Positions 1 through 5,495 of a DNA stretch of 5,495 nt are shown piece by piece (within the stretch, counting starts at the first letter, position 1; every line of letters begins with the position of its first letter). Source of the DNA: Clostridia bacterium. GTDB taxonomy: Bacteria; Bacillota; Clostridia; DUPQ01. Under the pieces are notes generated by a model. The model worked only from the letters and a program-made list of their open reading frames with translations, searched no databases and was not told where the DNA came from. A program made the translations under genes and the position numbers. The DNA is taken from assembly GCA_030592085.1 (NCBI GenBank), contig JAUUZV010000165.1, positions 1 to 5,495 on the forward strand, read 5' to 3'.

Positions 1-329
1 CCATATAACCCTGGTATTTTATATTTTTTCAAATATTCATCAATGGTTTTTTCACAACGAAAATTACTTGGTCGTTCACAATATTCTCTTACAATAAGTC
101 CATTTACAAAAGGTTTTCTAGACTCATAATCATCTAGATTAATTCCATAATTACCAATTAATGGATAAGTCATAGTAACAACCTGTCCACAATAAGATGG
201 GTCTGTTAATATTTCTTGATATCCAGTCATTCCTGTATTAAAAACAACTTCTCCAATAACCTTATTTTCATATCCAAATGACTGACCAATAAATGTATGT
301 CCATCTTCTAAAAGCAATATCATATTCAT
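1..329 (-). CDS. carA: Carbamoyl-phosphate synthase small (glutaminase) subunit, N-terminal part, cut by window edge
   Basis: The small subunit of carbamoyl-phosphate synthase hydrolyses glutamine and passes ammonia to CarB to make carbamoyl phosphate for pyrimidine and arginine synthesis in the cytoplasm. About 109 N-terminal residues are visible; the catalytic glutamine amidotransferase domain (Cys-His-Glu) lies beyond the left edge. Family hallmarks of the N-terminal domain are clear: LLLEDGHTFIGQSFG (residues 5-19), GEVVFNTGMTGYQEILTDPSY (26-46, cited in part), YPLIGNYG (55-62) and PSNFR followed by TIDEYLKKYKIPGLYG (87-110). The ATG at 329 overlaps the pyrF stop as ATGA and has GGGGAG 7 nt upstream, so I prefer it to the second ATG at 323. 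It is the fifth gene of the pyr operon, translationally coupled to pyrF, and should be controlled by the PyrR attenuator. The dedicated pyrimidine form (pyrAA) is likely from context; whether a separate arginine enzyme exists cannot be seen. Confidence 0.95.
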   Translation of the reverse strand, partial: MNMILLLEDGHTFIGQSFGYENKVIGEVVFNTGMTGYQEILTDPSYCGQVVTMTYPLIGNYGINLDDYESRKPFVNGLIVREYCERPSNFRCEKTIDEYLKKYKIPGLY

Positions 330-1213
330 TTTGTTTCTCCCCAAGTGATATATTGATTAAGTGCATGTTTCATTTGTTTAGCTTCTATCCTTGCAGCTTT
401 TATATACTCTTCATGAGGTAATTGATGCTTTTTATAAGCACACATTAATCCTCTTGATGAATTAATAATTGCACCGTTACCATTACTTGTAAAAGATTTA
501 GAAACATCACTTGCACTACCTCCTTGTGCTCCATATCCTGGCACTAAGAATGGTGTGTGACTCATAGATTTTCTAAGGTTTGTTAATTGTTCTTTATATG
601 TAGCACCAACTACTGCACCAACTGAGGAAAATCCATATTTACCAATTAACTCACTTCCCCAATTTTGTACTAGTTCAGCCATTTTCTCATATACTCGTTG
701 CCCACCTTCTAATTTAAGGTCTTGTAGTTCCCCAGATGATGGATTACTTGTCTTAACAAGTATATATATACCTTTACCATATTTACTACATGCCTTTAAA
801 AATGGTTCTATACCATCAGAACCTAAATATCCATTAACAGTAATTGCATCTGCTAGATAAAAATCATCAGTTAAATATGCATTAGCATAAGCACTTGCTG
901 TGGAACCAATATCATTACGTTTACAATCTAGTATAACTAACATCCCTTTTTCTTTAGCATATGCCATTGTTTTTTGTAATAACAAAGCTCCTACAGGTCC
1001 TAATTGCTCATAATATGCTGATTGGCATTTGATGGCAGGAATTAAATCGCTTAATCCATCAATTAATGAACGATTAAAAATATCAATTGCTTGTATTTTA
1101 GTTGAAGCTTTTTCAATAATTGACTTTGGTACATAATCAATTTTCGGATCTAACCCTAAAACTGTTGGATTTTGTTTTTCTCTTATTGCTTCATATAGTT
1201 TTTCTTGGAACAT
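326..1213 (-). CDS. pyrF: Orotidine 5'-phosphate decarboxylase, long (type 2) form
   Basis: This cytoplasmic enzyme decarboxylates OMP to UMP, the last step of de novo pyrimidine synthesis. The 295-residue TIM barrel shows GLDP (20-23), IKCQ with Lys62, the catalytic LDCKRNDIGST block (95-105, with Asp96, Lys98 and Asp101), VGAT (202-205), the phosphate-binding PGYGAQGG (225-232) and NSSRG with Arg254 near the C-terminus. The length and the DxKRxDIGST form match the long class of about 270-300 residues known from Clostridia, actinobacteria and myxobacteria, not the roughly 240-residue Bacillus form. The ATG directly abuts the TAA of pyrC, and its AAGGAG lies inside the last codons of pyrC. 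The end overlaps carA by 4 nt. It is complete, with no disrupted motif. In B. subtilis pyrF sits near the operon end; here it lies between pyrC and carA. Confidence 0.97.
   Translation of the reverse strand: MFQEKLYEAIREKQNPTVLGLDPKIDYVPKSIIEKASTKIQAIDIFNRSLIDGLSDLIPAIKCQSAYYEQLGPVGALLLQKTMAYAKEKGMLVILDCKRNDIGSTASAYANAYLTDDFYLADAITVNGYLGSDGIEPFLKACSKYGKGIYILVKTSNPSSGELQDLKLEGGQRVYEKMAELVQNWGSELIGKYGFSSVGAVVGATYKEQLTNLRKSMSHTPFLVPGYGAQGGSASDVSKSFTSNGNGAIINSSRGLMCAYKKHQLPHEEYIKAARIEAKQMKHALNQYITWGETK
337..342 (-). promoter_or_regulatory. Ribosome binding site of carA, inside the end of pyrF
   Basis: GGGGAG on the minus strand lies within the last codons of pyrF (the W-G-E region), 7 nt before the ATG at 329 and 13 nt before the ATG at 323. 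The spacing decides for the upstream ATG, which forms an ATGA overlap with the pyrF stop and suggests translational coupling. Confidence 0.7.
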
Positions 1214-2482
1214 TTATAACTCCTTTATTCCATCAATTATTACACTTGTTATCTCACCAAATACTTCAAAACCATTAAATGGTGAATTACTACTTTTTGA
1301 ATGAAAATCATTAATATTAATTGTATAATTCTTTGTTATATCAACAATTGTCAAATCAGCTGCTTTTCCTACTTCTATAGTGCCACCATCTATTTTTAAA
1401 AGTTTTGCAGGATTAGTACTCATTTTTGCAACTAGTTGACTAAGAGTTATAACCCCCTCTTTCACTAAATGCGTATAGGATAGAGAAAAAGCACTTTCAA
1501 ATCCAACAATTCCATTTGGCGCTAAAGAAAATGGTACATTTTTTTCATCATTGTGATGCGGTGCATGATCAGTTGCAATTATATCAATGGTTCCATCAGC
1601 TAAGCCCTCTTTAATGGCTTTAACATCATCATCTGTTCTAAGTGGAGGATTCATTTTTGCAAATGTATTAAATCCATCACATGCTGTTTCTGTTAATGTA
1701 AAGTAATGAGGACAAGTTTCACAAGTAATTTTTGCTCCTCTTTTTTTCGCTTGTCTAATTACTTCAACTGATTGTCTTGTACTAACATGGGCTATGTGAA
1801 TTGGTACTTGATTATATTCAGCTAACCTGACATCACGATATACCATTACATCTTCTGCAGTTTCTGGAATGCCATGTAACCCCATAGTTGTTGATTGAAA
1901 ACTTTCGTTTACACTGCCGTCTCCCACTAAATCTAAGTCTTCACAATGAGAAATAACTAAAGCTCCAAATGTATTAGCATACTGTAAAGCTTTATTCATA
2001 AAGGATGATGAGTTTACTGGATTTCCATCATCTGAAAAAGCGATAGCCCCTGCTTGTTCAAGTAAACCAATTTCAGTTAACTCTTTTCCCTGTAAATTTT
2101 TAGAAAGAGCTGCGATTGGCAATACTTTAGTTTTCCCAATATCAGCTGATTTTTTAACTATATATGATACTAAAGCTTCATTATCAATAACTGGTTTTGT
2201 GTTTGGCATACATGCTATTTTTGTAAATCCACCATACAAAGCACTTTTTACACCACTTTCTAAGTCTTCTTTATACTCATACCCTGGATCACGCAAATGA
2301 CAATGCGCATCAATTAATCCTGGTAAAACAACTTTTGAAGCAACATCAATAACTTGATCAAATTTGCCATCTATTTGTTTGCATATTTCAATGATTTTTC
2401 CATTTTCAATGGCAATATCTTGTTTTTCTTCTTTTTTTGAATTTTTAGTAATAACAAATCCATTCTTTATTAATAATCTCAT
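1214..2482 (-). CDS. pyrC: Dihydroorotase, class I
   Basis: This zinc amidohydrolase cyclises N-carbamoyl-aspartate to dihydroorotate. The 422 residues fit the Bacillus/Aquifex class I family. Visible residues are DAHCHLRDPG (58-67, metal ligands His60 and His62, substrate Arg64), MPNT (92-95, Asn94), FSDDG (149-153), SHCED (His179), AHVST (His232), KMNPPLR (Asn278) and ATDHAPH (303-309, catalytic Asp305). In the SDDG motif an aspartate (probably Asp152 by register with the Aquifex and Bacillus anthracis enzymes) replaces the carboxylated lysine of class II enzymes; this is normal for the class. The ATG at 2482 overlaps the pyrB TGA as ATGA, with AGGAGG 5 nt upstream. In Aquifex the class I enzyme works in a complex with aspartate carbamoyltransferase; the adjoining coupled pyrB fits such a pairing, but that is inference. 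Related hydantoinases and allantoinases are unlikely given the motifs and the operon. Confidence 0.97.
   Translation of the reverse strand: MRLLIKNGFVITKNSKKEEKQDIAIENGKIIEICKQIDGKFDQVIDVASKVVLPGLIDAHCHLRDPGYEYKEDLESGVKSALYGGFTKIACMPNTKPVIDNEALVSYIVKKSADIGKTKVLPIAALSKNLQGKELTEIGLLEQAGAIAFSDDGNPVNSSSFMNKALQYANTFGALVISHCEDLDLVGDGSVNESFQSTTMGLHGIPETAEDVMVYRDVRLAEYNQVPIHIAHVSTRQSVEVIRQAKKRGAKITCETCPHYFTLTETACDGFNTFAKMNPPLRTDDDVKAIKEGLADGTIDIIATDHAPHHNDEKNVPFSLAPNGIVGFESAFSLSYTHLVKEGVITLSQLVAKMSTNPAKLLKIDGGTIEVGKAADLTIVDITKNYTININDFHSKSSNSPFNGFEVFGEITSVIIDGIKEL
1220..1225 (-). promoter_or_regulatory. Ribosome binding site of pyrF, inside the end of pyrC
   Basis: AAGGAG on the minus strand doubles as the Lys-Glu codons two and three places before the pyrC stop, and lies 6 nt before the pyrF ATG at 1213. 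It fixes that start and implies that ribosomes finishing pyrC pass over the pyrF initiation site. Confidence 0.8.
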
Positions 2483-3399
2483 AATGACCTCCTTGTAACA
2501 ATGTATAACAAGGCCATCCTAATGGCTACACCGTTTTTCACTTGTTCTGTTATAACACTTTTCGAACCATCAATTAATTGAGAAGTCATTTCAACACCTC
2601 TATTTACAGGACCTGGATGCATAATTAAAACATCATCTTTTGCATATGATAATGTTTGCTCTGATAAACCAAAATATTCATGATATTCTCTTACTGTTGA
2701 TAATAGTGAATGATGCATTCGCTCTTTTTGTAAACGTAATCCCATAACAACATCTGCTTGTTTAACAGCCTCATATTTGTTTTTAATAATTATGGCTCCT
2801 GTTTTTTCAATTCCTTTTGGTAATAAGGTATTAGGTGCACATATAAAAACATTAGCTCCTAGTTTTGTCATTCCATAAATATTACTACGTGCTACTCTAG
2901 AATGAGCAATATCACCTACAATGGCAATTTTTAAGTTTTTTAGTGATTGTTTTTTTTCTAAGATTGTATAAATATATAACAGTGCTTGAGTAGGATGTTC
3001 GTTCATACCATCACCTGCATTTAGTACTGATGCTTTAACATTATTTGCTAAAAAGTTAGCAGCTCCTGCTTTAGGGTGTCTCATTACAATTACATCTGTT
3101 CCCATCATATCCAATGTTTTACCTGTATCTAATAAGGTTTCACCTTTTGCAATTGAACTTGCAGCCACTGATATATTTGCAGCATTTCCACTCATATATT
3201 TTGCTGCTAATTCAAATGACATTCTTGTTCTTGTTGAATTTTCATAAAACAAAGTAATCACAGTTTTTCCTTGTAACATAGGAGACTTTTTATTTGGTGA
3301 ATCAATTAACAATTTCATTCTCTTTGCAGTTTCAATAATGTATAACATTTGCTCTTTAGATAATTGTTTGATTCCTAAAATATCTTTTGAAAATTTCAT
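2479..3399 (-). CDS. pyrB: Aspartate carbamoyltransferase catalytic subunit
   Basis: It transfers the carbamoyl group from carbamoyl phosphate to aspartate, the committed step of the pathway. All active-site blocks are present over 306 residues: the carbamoyl-phosphate loop STRTR (55-59), the SSIAKGE loop with Lys85 reaching over from the next subunit, Arg107 in VMRHP, HPTQAL (135-140), the aspartate-binding HSRVARSN (Arg168), LRLQKER (Arg222) and HPGPVNRG (261-268). HPTQALL and LRLQKER point to an aspartate rather than ornithine transcarbamylase. No pyrI regulatory-subunit gene is adjacent, so a Bacillus-like unregulated catalytic trimer is expected, with control at transcription. The start lies 3 nt after the pyrR TGA; GAAGG, which runs up to that stop codon, is the ribosome binding site, 6 nt before the ATG. 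The end overlaps pyrC by 4 nt. Confidence 0.98.
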   Translation of the reverse strand: MKFSKDILGIKQLSKEQMLYIIETAKRMKLLIDSPNKKSPMLQGKTVITLFYENSTRTRMSFELAAKYMSGNAANISVAASSIAKGETLLDTGKTLDMMGTDVIVMRHPKAGAANFLANNVKASVLNAGDGMNEHPTQALLYIYTILEKKQSLKNLKIAIVGDIAHSRVARSNIYGMTKLGANVFICAPNTLLPKGIEKTGAIIIKNKYEAVKQADVVMGLRLQKERMHHSLLSTVREYHEYFGLSEQTLSYAKDDVLIMHPGPVNRGVEMTSQLIDGSKSVITEQVKNGVAIRMALLYIVTRRSL

Positions 3400-3402
3400 T
3401 AT

Positions 3403-3936
3403 TCACCTTCTACAAATATAGACACCTTCAGTGTCATCAATTTCTTTTACTTTAACTTCAATAAATTCTTTATTTGATGTTGGTACGTTTTTACCTACAT
3501 AATCAGCCCTTATTGGTAATTCACGGTGTCCTCTATCTATAAGAATAGCTAATTGTATTAATGCAGGTCTACCCACGTCCATAATGGCGTCAATTGCCGC
3601 TCTAACGGTTCTACCTGTATAAAGAACATCATCAACTAGTACCACTTTTTTTTCATTTAAAACGAAGTTAATCTCTGTATTATTAACAACAGGATGTTCA
3701 CTTAATAAACTTAGATCATCTCTGTAAAAAGTTATATCTAAAATACCAACTTCAGGATAATGACCTTCAATTTTTTCAATATTCTTAGCAATCATTTTTG
3801 CCAGCGGAACGCCTCTTCTTTGAATCCCAATAATAATAAGATCTTCTATACCTTTGTTTTTTTCAATGATTTCATGACTTATTCTAACTAGTGCTCTTCT
3901 AATGGCATCTTTGTCCATAATTTCAGATTTATTCAA
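3403..3936 (-). CDS. pyrR: PyrR: pyr mRNA-binding attenuation regulator / uracil phosphoribosyltransferase
   Basis: PyrR binds the leader RNA of pyr operons when loaded with UMP or UTP and promotes termination; PRPP counteracts this. It also has uracil phosphoribosyltransferase activity. The 177 residues form a type I phosphoribosyltransferase fold: GIQRRGVPLA (37-46), DITFYRDDL (67-75), the PRPP loop VVLVDDVLYTGRT (98-110), and IDRGHRELPIRADYVGKNVPTS (133-154, cited in part), the basic stretch typical of PyrR. The start is TTG at 3936. Translation from there gives MNKSEIMDKDAIRRAL, which lines up with the N-terminus of B. subtilis PyrR, and a strong GGAGGAG lies upstream with an 11-nt gap. 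The in-frame ATG at 3918 would remove six residues and has no ribosome binding site. It is the first gene of the operon and its own leader carries its target, so it should be autoregulated. Confidence 0.97.
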   Translation of the reverse strand: MNKSEIMDKDAIRRALVRISHEIIEKNKGIEDLIIIGIQRRGVPLAKMIAKNIEKIEGHYPEVGILDITFYRDDLSLLSEHPVVNNTEINFVLNEKKVVLVDDVLYTGRTVRAAIDAIMDVGRPALIQLAILIDRGHRELPIRADYVGKNVPTSNKEFIEVKVKEIDDTEGVYICRR

Positions 3937-3941
3937 AATTT

Positions 3942-3980
3942 AAAACACTCCTCCACCAATAATTGATCGCAAAGTGTTTT
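3942..3980 (-). repeat. Inverted repeat / hairpin enclosing the pyrR ribosome binding site
   Basis: On the transcript strand AAAACACT (3980-3973) is perfectly complementary to AGTGTTTT (3949-3942), an 8-bp stem with a 23-nt loop holding most of the ribosome binding site. The 3' arm fills the space between the GGAGG and the TTG codon, ending 5 nt before the start. The stem could hinder ribosome loading or simply hold the purine-rich stretch in the loop. It has no U-run and is not a terminator. The complementarity is certain; a role is inference. Confidence 0.45.
3948..3954 (-). promoter_or_regulatory. Ribosome binding site of pyrR, long spacing to a TTG start
   Basis: GGAGGAG on the minus strand is the only strong site upstream of pyrR. 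The gap of 11 nt to the TTG at 3936 is longer than the 6-7 nt seen at pyrF, pyrB and carA. The other possible start, ATG 3918, would be 29 nt away. The last two bases of the motif fall in the stem of an inverted repeat. Confidence 0.75.
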
Positions 3981-3984
3981 TAAT

Positions 3985-4006
3985 AAAAAACCTGCATACA
4001 TGCAGG
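3985..4006 (-). terminator. Intrinsic terminator of the pyr attenuator
   Basis: On the minus strand CCTGCA (4006-4001), loop TGTA and TGCAGG (3996-3991) form a 6-bp stem followed at once by TTTTTTATT. It stands in the untranslated leader before pyrR, and the 5' arm shares three bases with the antiterminator, so the two cannot form together. It acts in one direction only, since the plus strand has no U-run after the hairpin. Premature termination here would shut the whole operon when PyrR is bound upstream. Confidence 0.9.
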
Positions 4007-4041
4007 AAGAAATAAACAAAGTGTGTTCTGTATTTCTTCCT
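4004..4041 (-). promoter_or_regulatory. Antiterminator of the pyr attenuator
   Basis: On the transcript, AGGAAGAAATA (4041-4031) is fully complementary to TATTTCTTCCT (4014-4004), an 11-bp stem. Inside it, after a CAG bulge (4030-4028), AACA (4027-4024) pairs with TGTT (4018-4015) around a 5-nt loop. The 3' arm takes CCT away from the terminator, while the 5' arm contains AGGAA needed by the PyrR-binding hairpin. This gives the usual three-way switch: PyrR bound means terminator; PyrR free means antiterminator and read-through. Confidence 0.85.
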
Positions 4042-4070
4042 TCTGAGCCTCTCGGGACCAATTAAAGGAA
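4037..4070 (-). promoter_or_regulatory. PyrR-binding RNA loop (anti-antiterminator)
   Basis: The transcript carries GUCCCGAGAGGCU (4058-4046) flanked by UUCCUUUAAUUG on the 5' side and CAGAAGGAA on the 3' side. UUCCUU (4070-4065) pairs with AAGGAA (4042-4037), and CC pairs with GG around CGAGA in the upper stem. This matches the conserved PyrR binding loop of Firmicutes pyr leaders as I know it (UCCnGnGAGGCU followed by AAGG). Occupation by UMP-PyrR would hold AAGGAA and block the antiterminator. The pyrR gene directly downstream supports the assignment. Confidence 0.93.
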
Positions 4071-4083
4071 ATTATTTGCCTAT

Positions 4084-4112
4084 AATATACCATAGCTTTT
4101 ATTCCAATGCAA
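4084..4112 (-). promoter_or_regulatory. Promoter of the pyr operon, extended -10 type
   Basis: On the minus strand TATATT (4089-4084) is a 5/6 match to the -10 box and is preceded by TGG, giving the extended -10 form TGnTATATT. TTGCAT (4112-4107) stands 17 nt upstream as a weak -35 box (TTG matches only). The expected start point is about 4080-4077, only about 7-10 nt before the PyrR loop, so the leader to the pyrR start is about 140 nt. The -35 lies just after the stop codon of the upstream gene. Confidence 0.65.
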
Positions 4113-4120
4113 ATAATATA

Positions 4121-5495
4121 TTAATATAGTAAGTCAAATTTTGGTGATATATAAAAATCATCAACTCGTATATCTCTTATAAATTCATTATCTTGTAAAA
4201 TTGTATAAAATTCATTAATCAATATACCAGTTCGTGTTTCTGGATAAGTTGTCATCATATACTCATAAGAAATTTTAAATTGTTCTGAAAGTTGCTTACT
4301 TTCAGTAAAAACAGGATAGTTTAGCATATATGTTTTTCCTGAATAGTAATTAAAATAGCGTATTACTCGCTCAGCTCCTTTATAGTGGTAAGGTAAGTTA
4401 AGATATTTTAATCCATACTCATAACAATAGTTTTCCCAAATTATTATTAAATCTGCTAATTGATTTAAAGATAGTGTTACTGCACCATTTTTAATTAATT
4501 GATTATTTCCACTTTCAAGAATCATAGTCGTTTCTAAATCTATGGCATACAGATACTGTTCTGTTGCTTTTGTAATAAAAATTGAAAATCCATTTAACAA
4601 ATAACCAGGTTTTGGTAATGCAATCACTACTCCATCGTCATCAAATAGTAGTACTCCATTTGCTTCCGCTGTTTGCAATAATTCATCTGTTAAATCAGAT
4701 ACTTGTAATTGAAGTTCAGCTGTATGCATAACTGAATAATAATATGTTTCAAATAAGTTAAATAATCGGTCTCTATCCCAAGGTAAATCATTAATATATT
4801 CAGAATATGCCATTGCAGCCTCTGAAATACTATTAAAATCTAGTTGATTAAGAGATGTAAGATAAGCTGAGTATTTTATTGTTTTTGTATTCTTTGGTGT
4901 TACCTCGACCATATACCAATATACTCGCTCATTTAACCATCTAGATAAATTATCATAATATACTTTTGCATCTTGTGATTTTGATAATTGTTCTATCAAT
5001 TGATCTTTATCATCTATAAGAATAACTTTTTCATCTAATAAAGTAGCAATATTTCGATCAAGTTCTTCAATTCTTTTTTCTAAGTTATTTGTATCATTAA
5101 TTCGTAATTTATCATTATCTAAAAAATAGTTATAAACTATATCAGTATTTCTAGGATCTTCTCCAATACCTGTAAATATAAATTGAAAAGACGTATCTGA
5201 AATATCACCTATAATTAATGTCTCTTGTGGATAAGACATAATCGGGCTATAAGAAAATGTTCCTGAATATACTCTTTTACCATTAATTATTATAACAAAA
5301 CAATCATATTGAAATGCTTGTAAAAGTCTACTACCACCTTGCTCATATTCCCTAAATGAACCATTATCTTGATATAATACATTACCACCAGGGTTTTCAT
5401 TTATTTTATCAATATATGTAGATGTCAATTCTATTTCATGACTCATCCAATAATAAGCTCTTATATCGTTATCTGTTATAACAGGAGTTTCTTCA
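4121..5495 (-). CDS. Unrecognised tyrosine-rich protein with central coiled coil, N-terminus outside the window
   Basis: I do not recognise this protein and assign no function. The first in-window ATG (5446) has no convincing ribosome binding site, and the frame continues open to the edge, reading EETPVITDNDIRAYYW just before it; the true start is therefore probably upstream. Numbering from that ATG (441 residues): residues 48-82 (YDCFVIIINGKRVYSGTF, then LIIGDIS) alternate like beta strands; about 120-158 is a charged heptad-like coiled coil (NLEKRIEELDRNIATLLDEK onward); the C-terminal half looks largely helical and aromatic, for example WENYCYEYGLKYLNLPYHY (337-355). About 40 tyrosines make up 9% of it, and only two cysteines are present. 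No membrane segment or C-terminal anchor is visible; a signal peptide would lie outside. It ends with TAA 9 bp before the pyr -35 box and without a terminator of its own. Base composition resembles its neighbours. Confidence 0.8.
   Translation of the reverse strand, partial: EETPVITDNDIRAYYWMSHEIELTSTYIDKINENPGGNVLYQDNGSFREYEQGGSRLLQAFQYDCFVIIINGKRVYSGTFSYSPIMSYPQETLIIGDISDTSFQFIFTGIGEDPRNTDIVYNYFLDNDKLRINDTNNLEKRIEELDRNIATLLDEKVILIDDKDQLIEQLSKSQDAKVYYDNLSRWLNERVYWYMVEVTPKNTKTIKYSAYLTSLNQLDFNSISEAAMAYSEYINDLPWDRDRLFNLFETYYYSVMHTAELQLQVSDLTDELLQTAEANGVLLFDDDGVVIALPKPGYLLNGFSIFITKATEQYLYAIDLETTMILESGNNQLIKNGAVTLSLNQLADLIIIWENYCYEYGLKYLNLPYHYKGAERVIRYFNYYSGKTYMLNYPVFTESKQLSEQFKISYEYMMTTYPETRTGILINEFYTILQDNEFIRDIRVDDFYISPKFDLLY

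Noticed and set aside
1..323. carA start at the second ATG (323)
   Set aside because: The GGGGAG site would be 13 nt away, while ATG 329 gives 7 nt and an ATGA overlap.
3403..3918. pyrR start at ATG 3918
   Set aside because: It has no ribosome binding site and drops six residues that match the known PyrR N-terminus; TTG 3936 is better.
3991..4006. Palindrome CCTGCA-TACA-TGCAGG as a protein operator or mobile element end
   Set aside because: It is followed by a U-run on the transcript and overlaps the antiterminator, so it is fully explained as the terminator stem.
3937..4120. T-box or metabolite riboswitch in the pyrR leader
   Set aside because: No T-box sequence or other riboswitch core is seen; the GUCCCGAGAGGCU loop and overlapping hairpins identify a PyrR attenuator.
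4121..5446. Taking ATG 5446 as the real start of the upstream protein
   Set aside because: No ribosome binding site precedes it and the frame is open to the window edge with protein-like sequence, so the feature is reported as partial.
1..5495. A novel defence or mobile system
   Set aside because: No nuclease, transposase, recombinase, repeat array or toxin-like gene is present; the window is a metabolic operon plus one unrecognised protein.

Overview
The window comes from an AT-rich, low-GC Gram-positive-type bacterium (Firmicutes or a near relative that keeps the standard bacterial code). Three of the five readable stop codons are TGA, so it is not a mycoplasma-code organism. Every gene lies on the minus strand, so transcription runs from high to low coordinates.

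Right part (about 4121-5495): the C-terminal part of a tyrosine-rich protein I do not recognise. It has a beta-strand-like N-terminal stretch, a central coiled coil and a C-terminal half that looks largely helical. Its reading frame stays open to the window edge, so the real start lies outside.

Middle (about 3937-4120): a compact pyrimidine attenuation leader. It contains, in transcription order, an extended -10 promoter, a PyrR-binding RNA loop with the core GUCCCGAGAGGCU, an antiterminator, an overlapping intrinsic terminator, and the strong ribosome binding site of pyrR. That binding site sits in an 8-bp inverted repeat in front of a TTG start.

Left part (1-3936): the de novo UMP operon pyrR-pyrB-pyrC-pyrF-carA, tightly packed with gaps of 3 nt or less and two ATGA stop/start overlaps. 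carA is cut by the left edge. PyrR senses UMP/PRPP and binds the leader, causing termination when pyrimidines are plentiful. CarA (with CarB, not in view) makes carbamoyl phosphate, PyrB makes carbamoyl-aspartate, PyrC closes the dihydroorotate ring, and PyrF performs the last step, OMP to UMP. carB and the dihydroorotate dehydrogenase and orotate phosphoribosyltransferase genes are not in the window and are probably downstream of carA. The order differs from the Bacillus subtilis operon: pyrF lies between pyrC and carA, and there is no pyrP uracil permease between pyrR and pyrB.

I see no mobile element, CRISPR array, tRNA or rRNA. The operon is well-known biology. The least explained parts are the unrecognised upstream protein and the extra hairpin around the pyrR ribosome binding site.
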